A stretch of 64,000 bases of DNA from Spirochaetales bacterium (lineage in GTDB: Bacteria > Spirochaetota > Spirochaetia > Sphaerochaetales > Sphaerochaetaceae): contig JAHDQJ010000002.1 of assembly GCA_018433865.1 (NCBI GenBank), forward strand, positions 447,592 through 511,591, read 5' to 3'. Numbering within the stretch: position 1 is the stretch's first letter; each line of letters starts with the position of its first letter. Made by a program: the position numbers and the translations under genes. This document shows, in pieces, positions 24,047 to 33,563 of this stretch. The notes beneath the pieces are model-generated. The model had not been told where the DNA came from, did not search any database, and saw only the letters and a list, made by a program, of their open reading frames with translations.

Positions 24047-25255
24047 ATGGAATCGATCAAAGAACTGTACAGGATAGGCTATGGCCCCTCGAGCAGCCAT
24101 ACCATGGGTCCACGGTATGCCGCCCAGCGATTTCTCTCCGAGTACCCCGACTCCGTCCACTTCGAGGCCGACCTCTTCGGGAGCCTCGCGGCGACAGGAA
24201 AGGGGCACTTGACCGATTCTACGCTTCGGCAGGTCTTCGGCGATGCGGGCAAGGAACTGGTGGTCCACTGGTTTCCCGAAGAGTACAAGAGTTTTCATCC
24301 GAATGCCCTCGCCCTCCGCTCGTATGATGATGCGGGAACCACGATCGCGCAGAAGACGTATTACAGCGTCGGTGGCGGAAAGATCATCGAAGAGGGTGAG
24401 CTTGCGAGTGCACACAAGGCGGTCTATCCCAAATACCTGACGAAGATGAGCCATATCCTTGCCTATTGTCGCAAGGAGGGGATCCAGCTGTGGGAGCTGG
24501 TGGTCAAGTACGAGGGGCCGGGGATCTTCGACTTCACCGAGGAGATCTGGACCGTGATGGTCGCGGCGATCGAGCGAGGCCTGGAAGCCGAAGGGGTGCT
24601 CCCCGGAGGCCTGAAACTTCCTAGGAAGGCCACGCAATTCTTTGCACAGGCGAAAGACATGTCTGGTCCGGTCGGCACACCCACCCGCGCGCTGAGTTAC
24701 GCGCTTGCGGTAGCGGAAGAGAATGCGGGAGGGGGAAAGATCGTCACCGCACCTACCTGCGGTTCCTGTGGTGTATTGCCGGGTGTTCTCTACTACATGC
24801 GAAACCAATACAAGTTGCCCAAGATCAAGATTCTCAGGGCATTGCTTACCGCGGGACTGATCGGGAACCTGGTGAAGACGAACGGATCGATCAGCGGAGC
24901 GGAAGTCGGATGCCAGGGGGAGGTCGGAGTCGCATGCGCGATGGCCTCCGGTGCGGTGGCACAATTGCTCGGCGGATCGATCCACCAGATCGAGTATGCG
25001 GCGGAGATGGGCCTGGAACACCATCTCGGACTTACCTGCGATCCCATGATGGGCCTTGTGCAGATACCTTGCATCGAGCGGAACGCTCTCGGAGCGATGC
25101 GGGCCCTAGACCATGCCAGTTACGCCTTGCTCTCGGACGGACACCACAAGGTCTCGTTCGACATGGTCGTGGATGTGATGATGGAGACCGGTCAGGCGCT
25201 CCCCTCGCTGTATCGGGAGACGAGCCTCGGCGGACTTGCGAAGATCCGGCATTGA
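24047..25255 (+). CDS. sdaA: L-serine ammonia-lyase, iron-sulfur dependent, single chain
   Basis: 402 aa. It converts L-serine to pyruvate and ammonia with an oxygen-sensitive 4Fe-4S cluster. The N-terminal beta domain has GYGPSSSHTMGP and GSLAATGKGH; the alpha domain has VTAPTCGSCGVLPG, EVGCQGEVG and LTCDPMMGLVQIPCIERN, which contain the cluster Cys and catalytic loop. The two domains are fused as in the single-chain form. Pyruvate made here would feed NifJ. It converges on leuS, with a hairpin between them. Confidence 0.94.
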   Translation: MESIKELYRIGYGPSSSHTMGPRYAAQRFLSEYPDSVHFEADLFGSLAATGKGHLTDSTLRQVFGDAGKELVVHWFPEEYKSFHPNALALRSYDDAGTTIAQKTYYSVGGGKIIEEGELASAHKAVYPKYLTKMSHILAYCRKEGIQLWELVVKYEGPGIFDFTEEIWTVMVAAIERGLEAEGVLPGGLKLPRKATQFFAQAKDMSGPVGTPTRALSYALAVAEENAGGGKIVTAPTCGSCGVLPGVLYYMRNQYKLPKIKILRALLTAGLIGNLVKTNGSISGAEVGCQGEVGVACAMASGAVAQLLGGSIHQIEYAAEMGLEHHLGLTCDPMMGLVQIPCIERNALGAMRALDHASYALLSDGHHKVSFDMVVDVMMETGQALPSLYRETSLGGLAKIRH

Positions 25256-25261
25256 AAGAAG

Positions 25262-25287
25262 ACTCCGGCCTCAGCTGAAGCCGGAGT
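25262..25287 (-). terminator. Hairpin between convergent sdaA and leuS, probably leuS terminator
   Basis: ACTCCGGC (25262-25269) and GCCGGAGT (25280-25287) form an 8-bp stem with a 10-nt loop. Read on the minus strand it is followed by CTTCTTTC, a modest T-rich tail; on the plus strand the tail is poor. Confidence 0.6.
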
Positions 25288-25296
25288 TGCATCATG

Positions 25297-27813
25297 CTAT
25301 CCCTTGATGACGATGTTCACCAATTTGTCCGGAACCACGATCGTCTTGATGATGGTCTTTCCTGCGATCCATTCTTGGATCCGCTCTTGTGCCATCGACA
25401 TGTCCAGCAGCTGTTCCTTGTCAGTTCCCTTGCGGACGTTCAGCTTGGCCCGGACCTTGCCGTTCACCTGGACGACGAGCTCGATCTCATCATCGATCGT
25501 CAGCTCCTCCCGATAGGCTGGCCACGGTTGGGTCGAGACAGAAGGAGCATGCCCTGCCAATTCCCACAATTCTTCGGCGAGGTGCGGGACATAGGGTGCA
25601 AGCAGGAGAATGAACGGCTCCCAGATCGCACGGGGAAGCCCATCTGTCTTGTACAGTTCATTCACCAGGATCATCATCTGGCTGATCGCCGTATTGAAGT
25701 CGAGATTCCCCGTATCCTTGGTGACCTTCTTGATGGTCTTGTGCAAGGTCTTCAGCAACTCCTCCGAAGGTTCTGCATCGGAGAGATTTTGCTCGGTCAA
25801 GCGCCAGATACGGTCGAGAAAGCGGTAGACACCCGAGAGTCCCGTCGTAGCCCATGGCTTGGAGACCTGCAACGGACCCATGAACATTTCGTAGGTCCGC
25901 ATCGCATCCGCACCATACTCCGCGATGATCTCATCGGGGTTGATGACATTCTTGAGGCTCTTCGACATCTTCGCGATCACCCGCTCAAGACGTTCTCCCG
26001 TCGCTTTCTCGATGAAGGTGTCGGGAGCAGCTTCCTCCACTTCATCGGTCGCGACGAGTGTCTTGTCGGCTCTCTGGAATGCGAAGGAGGTGATCATTCC
26101 TTGGTTCACCAGACGCTGGAACGGTTCCACCGTGTTCACGATTCCCAAGTCGTAGAGGACCTTGTGCCAGAACCGCGCATAGAGAAGGTGCAGGACCGCA
26201 TGCTCGGCTCCGCCGACATAGAGGTCCACGGGCATCCAGTATTCGATCGCTTCCTTGGATGCGAGTTCGCAATCGTTGTCCGGATCGAGGTACCTGAGAT
26301 AATACCAGCAGGAACCTGCCCACTGGGGCATCGTGTTGGTCTCCCGTTTCGCCTTCCCGCCGCACACCGGGCAGCTGGTGTCGACCCACTCGGGGATGGT
26401 CACCAGCGGACTTTCCCCGGTTCCTGAGGGTGCATAGCTCTCAACCTCTGGCAAGGTGAGCGGAAGTTGGTCCTCGGGGACGGGAACGGTACCGCAGGAG
26501 GGACAATGGACCAAGGGGATCGGTTCTCCCCAGTACCGCTGGCGGCTGAATATCCAGTCCCGAAGCTTGTAGTTGACCGTTCTCTTTCCTATCTGGCGAC
26601 TCTCGAGGAAACTGTTCATGGCCTCGATCGCGTCGCTCTTGTTCAAACCGTCGAGGAATCCGGAGTTCACGTGGATTCCATCCTCGGTCCACGCCTGTTG
26701 TTGGACATCGACTTCGCTCTTGAGCACTTCGACGATCGGGAGATTGAACTTCTTGGCAAACTCCCAGTCCCGGGTATCGTGTGCGGGAACAGCCATGATC
26801 GCTCCCGTCCCGTAGGAAATCAGCACGTAGTCGGCGATCCACACCGGAATCCTCTCTCCGTTCACCGGGTTGATCGCATAGGATCCGCTGAACACGCCGG
26901 TCTTGTCCTTGGCCAGGTCGGTCCGCTCGAGATCCGATTTGTGCGCCGCCTCCCCGATGTAAGCTTCGACGGCATTCCTCTGCTCAGGTGTCGTGATTTT
27001 CTTCACCAGCGGATGCTCCGGAGACACCACCATATAGGTGGCTCCGAACAGCGTGTCGCTCCTCGTCGTATACACTTCAAGGGATTCTTCAAGGTTCTCA
27101 AGCTTGAAAAGGACGCTCGCGCCTTCACTCTTGCCGATCCAGTTGCTCTGCATCGCCTTGATCGAATCGGACCAATCGAGAGTCCCGAGGTCCTCGAGCA
27201 GCCGATCCGCATACGCGGTGATGCGGAGTATCCACTGCCGGATGTTCTTGCGGGTGACATGGGTTCCGCACCGTTCGCACTTGCCCTCCTTGACCTCCTC
27301 GTTGGACAGTCCGGTGAGACAGTTGGGACACCAGTTGATCGGTGTCTCGGACTCGTAGGCAAGGCCCCTTTTGTAAAGCTGGAGGAAAATCCATTGGGTC
27401 CACCGGTAGTACTGCTCCGTGTGGGTGGAAACTTCCCTTGACCAATCGTAGGAGAACCCGAGACGCTTGATCTGCTTGCGGAAATTGTCGATGTTCTTCT
27501 CTGTGGTCGCCCGGGGGTGGGTTCCCGTCTTGATCGCGTAGTTCTCCGCGGGCAAGCCGAAGGAATCGAACCCCATCGGATGCAACACATTGTATCCATT
27601 CATCCTGAGGAAACGACAATAGATGTCAGTAGCCGTATATCCTTCGGGATGCCCTACATGCAGTCCCGCACCCGATGGATAGGGGAACATGTCCAGCACA
27701 TACTTGCGTTTGTCCTTGGGAACAGAGGGGTCCTCGGTTACGGCAAAAGTCTTGTGCTCTTCCCAGTATGCCTGCCATTTTTTTTCTATTTCGTCGAATG
27801 GATAGTTGCTCAT
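25297..27813 (-). CDS. leuS: Leucyl-tRNA synthetase
   Basis: 838 aa class I synthetase of bacterial type. The HIGH-type signature is in GLHVGHPEG near residue 50, KMSKS in [10 protein letters not shown] near 615. An editing domain lies between ([14 protein letters not shown]). Zinc-type Cys pairs are visible in NWCPNC and EGKCERCG, and again in CPSCG and CPVCG. No T-box or leader is present: the -10 box ends six bases before the ATG. It follows the CNNM gene on the same strand but has its own promoter. Confidence 0.97.
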   Translation of the reverse strand: MSNYPFDEIEKKWQAYWEEHKTFAVTEDPSVPKDKRKYVLDMFPYPSGAGLHVGHPEGYTATDIYCRFLRMNGYNVLHPMGFDSFGLPAENYAIKTGTHPRATTEKNIDNFRKQIKRLGFSYDWSREVSTHTEQYYRWTQWIFLQLYKRGLAYESETPINWCPNCLTGLSNEEVKEGKCERCGTHVTRKNIRQWILRITAYADRLLEDLGTLDWSDSIKAMQSNWIGKSEGASVLFKLENLEESLEVYTTRSDTLFGATYMVVSPEHPLVKKITTPEQRNAVEAYIGEAAHKSDLERTDLAKDKTGVFSGSYAINPVNGERIPVWIADYVLISYGTGAIMAVPAHDTRDWEFAKKFNLPIVEVLKSEVDVQQQAWTEDGIHVNSGFLDGLNKSDAIEAMNSFLESRQIGKRTVNYKLRDWIFSRQRYWGEPIPLVHCPSCGTVPVPEDQLPLTLPEVESYAPSGTGESPLVTIPEWVDTSCPVCGGKAKRETNTMPQWAGSCWYYLRYLDPDNDCELASKEAIEYWMPVDLYVGGAEHAVLHLLYARFWHKVLYDLGIVNTVEPFQRLVNQGMITSFAFQRADKTLVATDEVEEAAPDTFIEKATGERLERVIAKMSKSLKNVINPDEIIAEYGADAMRTYEMFMGPLQVSKPWATTGLSGVYRFLDRIWRLTEQNLSDAEPSEELLKTLHKTIKKVTKDTGNLDFNTAISQMMILVNELYKTDGLPRAIWEPFILLLAPYVPHLAEELWELAGHAPSVSTQPWPAYREELTIDDEIELVVQVNGKVRAKLNVRKGTDKEQLLDMSMAQERIQEWIAGKTIIKTIVVPDKLVNIVIKG

Positions 27814-27819
27814 GCGCGC

Positions 27820-27848
27820 ATCATAGCGCCCTCTCCGAAGGGTGTCAA
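27820..27848 (-). promoter_or_regulatory. Near-consensus promoter of leuS, predicted leaderless
   Basis: TTGACA (27848-27843), exactly 17 bp, TATGAT (27825-27820), then GCGCGC and the ATG. This is the best example in the window of a -10 box ending six bases before an ATG without a ribosome site. Confidence 0.72.
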
Positions 27849-27860
27849 TGGAAGCTCCTC

Positions 27861-29114
27861 TCAGGCCTCTTCTTCCTCTATCGTGAGGTGCAACCGCACC
27901 GATTCGATCCTCTTTCCCTTCATCGAGGCGATGATGAACGTACCGAACGGGTAGGAGACCGTCTCCCCTACGGTGGGGATGGTCCCGAGACGTTCGATGA
28001 GGAAGGCGGCCAAGGTGCAGGAGAGGTCGCTCCGTTCGAGATCGAGCTCAAGCTCATCCTTGATCTGCTGCATCGTGGTATCGGCCTTGATCATGAAGAC
28101 GCCAGGTTCCTCCGACTTGATGCGCAGCATTTCTCCGGTCTCGTGTTCGTCATAGATTTCGCCGAACAGCTGTTCGACGATATCTTCCATCGAGACGATT
28201 CCGGACAATCCTCCGTATTCGTCGAGGACCACCGCGATCTGCAGCTTCTCCCGTTGGAACTGGAACAGCATGTCGTCCAGCTTCCGTGTCTCGGGTACGA
28301 ACATCGGAGTGTGGAGAAAGCTTTCGAGCATCTCATCCTGCCTTCCATCGACCTGAGCCGCCAAGGCATCCCTGACGAGCAGGATTCCCACGATATCCTC
28401 GGGACTCTCGTGGTAGACGGGAATCCTGGAATAGCCGCTGGCGACGATCGCGGGGAACGCCTCCTTGAGCGCCATCGTATCGGGGAGGCTGAAGACCTCT
28501 GTCCTGTGCGTCATGATCGATTTCACCGGTGCTTCGCTGAAATGGAGGACCCGCTGTACCAAGCCGGTCTCATACTCATCCACGATCCCTTCGTCTTCCG
28601 CGACATCGACCACATGCATCAATCCTTCAAGCGAGAGGGTTCCGCTCTTTTTGTGCGCGAACAGCCGTGTGATCAGTGAGCTGAGCCACCGGACCACTGC
28701 GATCACGGGATAGAGCAGAAAGATCATCGTCTTGATCGGATAGGCTGCAAAACACGCGATCGTGGTGTTGAAGGAGATGGCAAGATGCTTCGGCGTGATC
28801 TCACCGAAGATGAGAATCAGAAAGGTCAGGACTCCCGTACCGATTCCGACCGCTGCATTCCCCCCGATGGAAATCGCCAAGGTGGTGGTAAGCGCGCTTG
28901 CGGTGATGTTCACGATATTGTTTCCGATGAGAATCGTCGTGAGCAGCACATCGGGCTTGTTCGCCAGTGCCGCAGCGGTCTTGCATGACCGTTTGCGACT
29001 GGTCTCCAGCATGCGTATCTGGAGGAATGAGAGGCTGGTGAATGCGGTTTCCGAGGCACTGAAGAATGCCGAAAGGATCAATAGGACGACGATGGCGCCG
29101 ATATGGAGGCTCAT
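27861..29114 (-). CDS. CNNM/CorC (TlyC-like) membrane protein
   Basis: 417 aa. Residues 1-180 form a DUF21 transmembrane domain with four hydrophobic segments ([34 protein letters not shown]). Two CBS domains follow (about 200-320, [10 protein letters not shown] and [21 protein letters not shown]), then a CorC_HlyC domain (335-415). Relatives are thought to move Mg2+ or Co2+ or to regulate such transport; older annotations call them hemolysins. GGGAGG precedes the ATG. Confidence 0.92.
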   Translation of the reverse strand: MSLHIGAIVVLLILSAFFSASETAFTSLSFLQIRMLETSRKRSCKTAAALANKPDVLLTTILIGNNIVNITASALTTTLAISIGGNAAVGIGTGVLTFLILIFGEITPKHLAISFNTTIACFAAYPIKTMIFLLYPVIAVVRWLSSLITRLFAHKKSGTLSLEGLMHVVDVAEDEGIVDEYETGLVQRVLHFSEAPVKSIMTHRTEVFSLPDTMALKEAFPAIVASGYSRIPVYHESPEDIVGILLVRDALAAQVDGRQDEMLESFLHTPMFVPETRKLDDMLFQFQREKLQIAVVLDEYGGLSGIVSMEDIVEQLFGEIYDEHETGEMLRIKSEEPGVFMIKADTTMQQIKDELELDLERSDLSCTLAAFLIERLGTIPTVGETVSYPFGTFIIASMKGKRIESVRLHLTIEEEEA

Positions 29115-29205
29115 GCAAACCTCCCGGCCATGCGTTCATGCGTGGGGCCTGTACTCTCAGGCTCCGCTTTGTCTGTACTTGGCAAAGGATCTTCCATGGG
29201 TGTTC

Positions 29206-29235
29206 ACTATACAGGATATGCCGGTCATAATGCAA
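29206..29235 (-). promoter_or_regulatory. Candidate promoter of the CNNM/CorC gene
   Basis: TTGCAT (29235-29230), 18 bp, TATAGT (29211-29206). The leader would be about 85 nt and carries a GGGAGG ribosome site, so this gene is of the ordinary leadered type. Confidence 0.55.
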
Positions 29236-29351
29236 GGCATGAGAACGACATAATCACCATCACTTGAAAAGTACCCTCTCGAGTGTTCGCTGTATGCACA
29301 AGCTTTGCACACATGGTATGCTTCAGGAGTATCTGCCCAAGGAGGTTTCCT

Positions 29352-30731
29352 ATGGTCGACCAAAGCCGCATCCATGTACTCAATGGCAAGGATATCATGT
29401 CCGGTCGCAAGTATGTGCTCTACTGGATGCAAGCTTCGCAGCGCGTGGGAGAGAATCCCGCTTTCCTGCACGCACTCGAGATGGCGAACTCCCTGGGAAA
29501 ACCTTTGGTGGTGGTGTTCGGACTCACTGCAAGATTCCCCCATGCGGGAAGGCGTCACTACCTTTTCATGTTGGAGGGGCTGAGGGAGGTTCGCGATCGG
29601 TTGCATGATCGTGGGGTGCGGTTTCTCCTCGGTTGTGACGGACCGGTCGGAACGGTGCTTCCGCTCTTGCCTGACGCGGCGCTCGTGATCGTCGACGGTG
29701 CGTATGGAACGCTCGAGAGATCCTGGCGCGAGGATGTCGCACGCTCAGCGGAATGCCTGTGCCTTGAGGTGGAGGGCAATGTGGTGGTTCCCGTGGCCAC
29801 TGCCTCGGTGAAGGAAGAATACTCCGCGGCAACGCTGCGTCGGAAGATCGAACCGATGATCTCATGGTTCGCCACACCGACTGAAGAAGCTGATCCCGCC
29901 GTGGTCTCATCCGAAATGGGTCCTGAAGGGAATGAGGATGCACTCGACGATCCCCAGGCCTTGATGGACACGATGGGGATCGACGACACGATCCCGTGCG
30001 TGAGTTGGATACACGGAGGCGAGGGCGAGGCTGTCCGCCGATTGCAGGACTTCATCGCACACCGTCTCGACGGCTATGCTGACCGTCACAACGATCCGGT
30101 GCAACCGTATGTCTCGAACCTGAGTCCCTATCTTCATTTCGGGATGATATCTCCGTCTATGATCTACCGTGAGGTAGCGGCATGCGATGTTCCCGATGTT
30201 CCCGTGTTCCTCGAGGAGCTTGTCGTACGGAGGGAGCTTGCCATCAACTTCGTACGCTACAATCCGATGCATGACCAGTATGACGGGCTTCCCGCCTGGG
30301 CGATCCGTTCTCTTGAACAGCACTCCACGGACACGCGTCAGGATCTCTATCCGTTCGACCGGTTGCTGAACGCCCGGACACATGATCCCTATTGGAATGC
30401 CGCGCAACTGGAGTTGACCCGTCTGGGAACGATGCATGGGTACATGCGCATGTACTGGGGAAAGAAGATCCTTGAGTGGAGTCCTACGCCGAGAATCGCT
30501 TTTGAGTGGGCGTTGCTGCTGAACAACAGGTATCAGCTGGACGGAAGGGATCCCAACGGATACGCGGGAGTCGCGTGGTGTTTCGGCAAACACGATCGAC
30601 CGTGGGCGGAGCGCCCGATCTTCGGAAACATCCGGTACATGAATGCGAACGGCCTGAGGCGCAAGTTCGATATCGATCGCTATGTCGATCGGATCAATTC
30701 CCTCCTGACCAAGGAAAATAGGCTTGAATAG
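29352..30731 (+). CDS. phr: Class II CPD photolyase
   Basis: 459 aa. It repairs cyclobutane pyrimidine dimers using FADH- and blue light. Class II hallmarks are YVLYWMQASQRVGENPA near the N-terminus, LVVRRELAINFV, YWNAAQLELTRLGTMHGYMR, and the C-terminal NRYQLDGRDPNGYAG, FGKHDRPWAERPIFG. The longer frame starting at 29283 is rejected because AAGGAGG lies just before the ATG at 29352 and homology starts about there. The next gene starts inside its last codons. Confidence 0.94.
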   Translation: MVDQSRIHVLNGKDIMSGRKYVLYWMQASQRVGENPAFLHALEMANSLGKPLVVVFGLTARFPHAGRRHYLFMLEGLREVRDRLHDRGVRFLLGCDGPVGTVLPLLPDAALVIVDGAYGTLERSWREDVARSAECLCLEVEGNVVVPVATASVKEEYSAATLRRKIEPMISWFATPTEEADPAVVSSEMGPEGNEDALDDPQALMDTMGIDDTIPCVSWIHGGEGEAVRRLQDFIAHRLDGYADRHNDPVQPYVSNLSPYLHFGMISPSMIYREVAACDVPDVPVFLEELVVRRELAINFVRYNPMHDQYDGLPAWAIRSLEQHSTDTRQDLYPFDRLLNARTHDPYWNAAQLELTRLGTMHGYMRMYWGKKILEWSPTPRIAFEWALLLNNRYQLDGRDPNGYAGVAWCFGKHDRPWAERPIFGNIRYMNANGLRRKFDIDRYVDRINSLLTKENRLE

Positions 30732-31683
30732 AAAGATAATGTCCTTTGCACCCATCATCTGTATGATTCTTTTCTCCTCCTGCCTGTTGCCGTATGCCAT
30801 CTCGGTCTCGAAGGAGGATCCCTTCGTCCGTGTTCTCCCCTATCCTGACTCGCATGTGACCGAGGTCGAAGGGGTCATGGTCCACTACCGTCTCGGCGTT
30901 GCCGAGGCGAGTCGGGGGAAGATCCTCCTCATCCATGGCCTTGGGGGGTCGACCTCCTCGTTCGATACGGTCATCGGGCCTCTCGTCGATGCAGGGTACC
31001 TGGTGGTAGCTGTCGACTTGCCGGGTTTCGGCTATAGCGGGAGGCCTGAAGGGTTCGATCATTCGCAGATGCACAGGGCTGTACTCGTGTGGCAATTGCT
31101 TGATGAACTGGAGCGCACGGCGGGAACCGATCCGTGGATCATCCTCGGGCACAGCATGGGTGGGGGAACTGCCGTGGCAATGGCTTGCCAACGACCCGGA
31201 TCGACCCGTTCGGTCGTGCTTGTCGCAGGTGCGCTTGAGGATCGCGGGAGCCTGTCTGCCGCGGTCCTCCGGTTTCCTCCGTACGCACGATGGCTCAGCA
31301 TCTTTCTCGAACGGTCGCTCATCACCGAAAAACGGTTCTCCGCCATCCTTGCAAAGGCCTATGGACGGGACCCTACGGAGGATGAGGTTGCCTCCTATCT
31401 GCAGCCGTTGCGTGCAGGGGGCACTGCCCGTTCCTTGGTCGCGATGGTCAGGACAAGCCGTTCGTTGCCTCTCGGACAGCTGGGGAGCCTGTCCATGCAG
31501 GTGGATGCGATCTGGGGTTCGGAAGATACGTTCGTTCCGCTCAGGAGTGTCAGGGCCATCACCGAGGAACTGCAACACCTGCGCCTGCACATCATCGAGG
31601 GTGCAGGGCACCTGCCGATGGAGAGCCATCCCGAGGATTTCGTCCGGATACTGCTTGGCCTCCTCTCTTCTGCCGAAAGGTGA
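30724..31683 (+). CDS. Alpha/beta hydrolase, predicted lipoprotein
   Basis: 319 aa from a TTG start, 8 bp inside the photolyase gene, with AAGGA upstream; an alternative ATG at 30739 would remove the basic start of the signal peptide. A lipobox Cys20 follows a hydrophobic stretch (ICMILFSSC). The hydrolase fold shows the oxyanion HGLGGS, the nucleophile S144 in GHSMGG, an Asp in WGSEDTF and a His in GAGHLPM. The substrate is unknown. The overlap suggests co-translation with phr, perhaps without shared function. Confidence 0.82.
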   Translation: MNRKIMSFAPIICMILFSSCLLPYAISVSKEDPFVRVLPYPDSHVTEVEGVMVHYRLGVAEASRGKILLIHGLGGSTSSFDTVIGPLVDAGYLVVAVDLPGFGYSGRPEGFDHSQMHRAVLVWQLLDELERTAGTDPWIILGHSMGGGTAVAMACQRPGSTRSVVLVAGALEDRGSLSAAVLRFPPYARWLSIFLERSLITEKRFSAILAKAYGRDPTEDEVASYLQPLRAGGTARSLVAMVRTSRSLPLGQLGSLSMQVDAIWGSEDTFVPLRSVRAITEELQHLRLHIIEGAGHLPMESHPEDFVRILLGLLSSAER

Positions 31684-31708
31684 GGCCCTCGGCACATGAG
31701 GCGCATAC

Positions 31709-31737
31709 TTTGCAATACAGGATAAAGCGTATATACT
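31709..31737 (+). promoter_or_regulatory. Promoter of parE-parC, predicted leaderless
   Basis: TTTGCA (31709-31714), 17 bp, TATACT (31732-31737); TTGCAA one base later gives 16 bp. The -10 ends eight bases before the ATG at 31746 and no ribosome site is present. Confidence 0.6.
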
Positions 31738-31745
31738 GAAATCCT

Positions 31746-33563
31746 ATGGCAAAGAAGAAATCCGCAGCAGGCCCGGCGGCCTATGACGAGAGCAAGATCC
31801 AGACCCTAAGTGCTCTTGAACACATCAGATTGCGTCCAGGGATGTATATCGGACGTCTTGGTGACGGCTCGCACTTCGAGGATGGCATCTATGTACTGCT
31901 GAAGGAGGTCATAGACAACAGCGTCGACGAGTTCATCATGGACTATGGGGCACGGATCGTCATCAAGGTCGATGCGGACAAGGTGTCGGTGCGGGACTTC
32001 GGACGGGGAATTCCCCTGGGAAAGGTGATCGATTGCGTGTCGATCATCAATACGGGAGGCAAGTTCAACAACGAGGTGTTCCAATTCTCAGTCGGGCTGA
32101 ACGGAGTCGGCACGAAGGCAGTCAACGCACTCTCTTCCTCCTTCCGCGTCGTATCGTATCGGGAAGGGCGTTTCTTCGAGGCCCGTTTTGCGAAGGGTGA
32201 GCTCATCGGAGAACAAGAGGGCAAGAGCGCGGAACCGAACGGCACGCTGATCGAGTTCATTCCTGACCATGATCCTGTGATTTTCGGTGAGTACGAGTTC
32301 CGCGAGGAATTCATCGAAGAGCGGTTGTGGAACTATGCCTATCTCAATACGGGACTTTCGATCGATTACAACCGCAAGATATTCACCAGCAAGCATGGAT
32401 TGCTCGATCTTCTGGACAAGCAAGTAGGTACCGAGGGGCTGTATGTCACGATCCACCATAAGTCGGAACGGCTCGAGTTCGCCTTCACACATACCCAGAA
32501 CTACGGTGAGAATTATTTCTCCTATGTGAACGGACAGCATACGAGCGACGGGGGAACGCACCTTTGGGCATTCAAGGAGGGGATCCTCAAGGGGATCAAC
32601 GAGTTCTACAAGAAATCCTATACCGCTCCCGATGTCCGCGACGGGCTTACCGGAGCGATCTCGATCAAGCTCCAGGATCCGGTCTTCGAGAGCCAAACCA
32701 AGAACAAGCTCGGTAACACCGAGGTCCGTGCCTGGATCACCCAAGAGGTCAAGGAAGCGATCATCGACTTCTTGATGAAGAATTCCGAGGCGGCGAACAA
32801 GCTCTCCGAGAAGATTGCCAACAACGAGAAATTGCGCAAGGAACTGGCAGCCGTGAAAGGGGCTGCACGGGAGGCAGCGAAGAAAGTATCGCTGAACATC
32901 CCGAAACTGAAGGACTGCAAGTACCATCTCAACCAGAGCGGAGAGAAGGGTGAGCGCAGCATGATCTTTCTCACCGAAGGCGATTCGGCCTCCGGGTCCA
33001 TGGTCGGTGTCCGTGATGTCTACACCCAGGCCATCTTCAGCCTCAGGGGAAAGGTCCTGAACGTGTTCGACAAGAAGCGGACCGACATCTACAAGAACGA
33101 GGAGCTTTACAACCTGATGATAGCGCTCGGACTTGAGAACGGTATCGATGGTTTGCGGTACGGAAAGGTCATCATCGCGACCGATGCCGATACCGATGGC
33201 TTCCATATACGAAACCTCCTGATGACCTACTTCCTCACCTATTTCGAAGATCTCGTCCTCGCTGGTCGCCTGTTCATCCTTGAGACTCCTCTGTTCAGGG
33301 TGCGGAACAAGCAGGAGACCACCTACTGTTATAACGAGATTCAGCGGGATGAGGCGGTCTCACGCATCCGCGGTGCCGAGATCACCCGGTTCAAGGGTCT
33401 CGGAGAGATCAACCCGTCCGAGTTCCGGCAGTTCATCGGAGAGGAGATGCGCCTGATTCCCGTTTCGATCGCCTCCTCAAGGGAAATGCACCTGACGATG
33501 AAATTCTATATGGGAGACAATACTCCCGAACGAAGGGAATTCATCATGGAGAACCTCATCTGA
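31746..33563 (+). CDS. parE: DNA topoisomerase IV subunit B-like ATPase (type IIA)
   Basis: 605 aa, the short form without the GyrB insert. The GHKL ATPase has EVIDNSVDEF, DFGRGIPLG and GLNGVGTKAVNAL; the TOPRIM domain has FLTEGDSASGS and IIATDADTDGFHIRN with the DxD. It drives decatenation of daughter chromosomes with ParC. The assignment to ParE rather than a second GyrB rests on length and partner. The last base of its TGA is the first base of the parC ATG. Confidence 0.9.
   Translation: MAKKKSAAGPAAYDESKIQTLSALEHIRLRPGMYIGRLGDGSHFEDGIYVLLKEVIDNSVDEFIMDYGARIVIKVDADKVSVRDFGRGIPLGKVIDCVSIINTGGKFNNEVFQFSVGLNGVGTKAVNALSSSFRVVSYREGRFFEARFAKGELIGEQEGKSAEPNGTLIEFIPDHDPVIFGEYEFREEFIEERLWNYAYLNTGLSIDYNRKIFTSKHGLLDLLDKQVGTEGLYVTIHHKSERLEFAFTHTQNYGENYFSYVNGQHTSDGGTHLWAFKEGILKGINEFYKKSYTAPDVRDGLTGAISIKLQDPVFESQTKNKLGNTEVRAWITQEVKEAIIDFLMKNSEAANKLSEKIANNEKLRKELAAVKGAAREAAKKVSLNIPKLKDCKYHLNQSGEKGERSMIFLTEGDSASGSMVGVRDVYTQAIFSLRGKVLNVFDKKRTDIYKNEELYNLMIALGLENGIDGLRYGKVIIATDADTDGFHIRNLLMTYFLTYFEDLVLAGRLFILETPLFRVRNKQETTYCYNEIQRDEAVSRIRGAEITRFKGLGEINPSEFRQFIGEEMRLIPVSIASSREMHLTMKFYMGDNTPERREFIMENLI

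Noticed and set aside
27814-27860. Possible T-box leader before leuS
   Set aside because: The promoter is immediately next to the ATG and there is no room for specifier or antiterminator stems.
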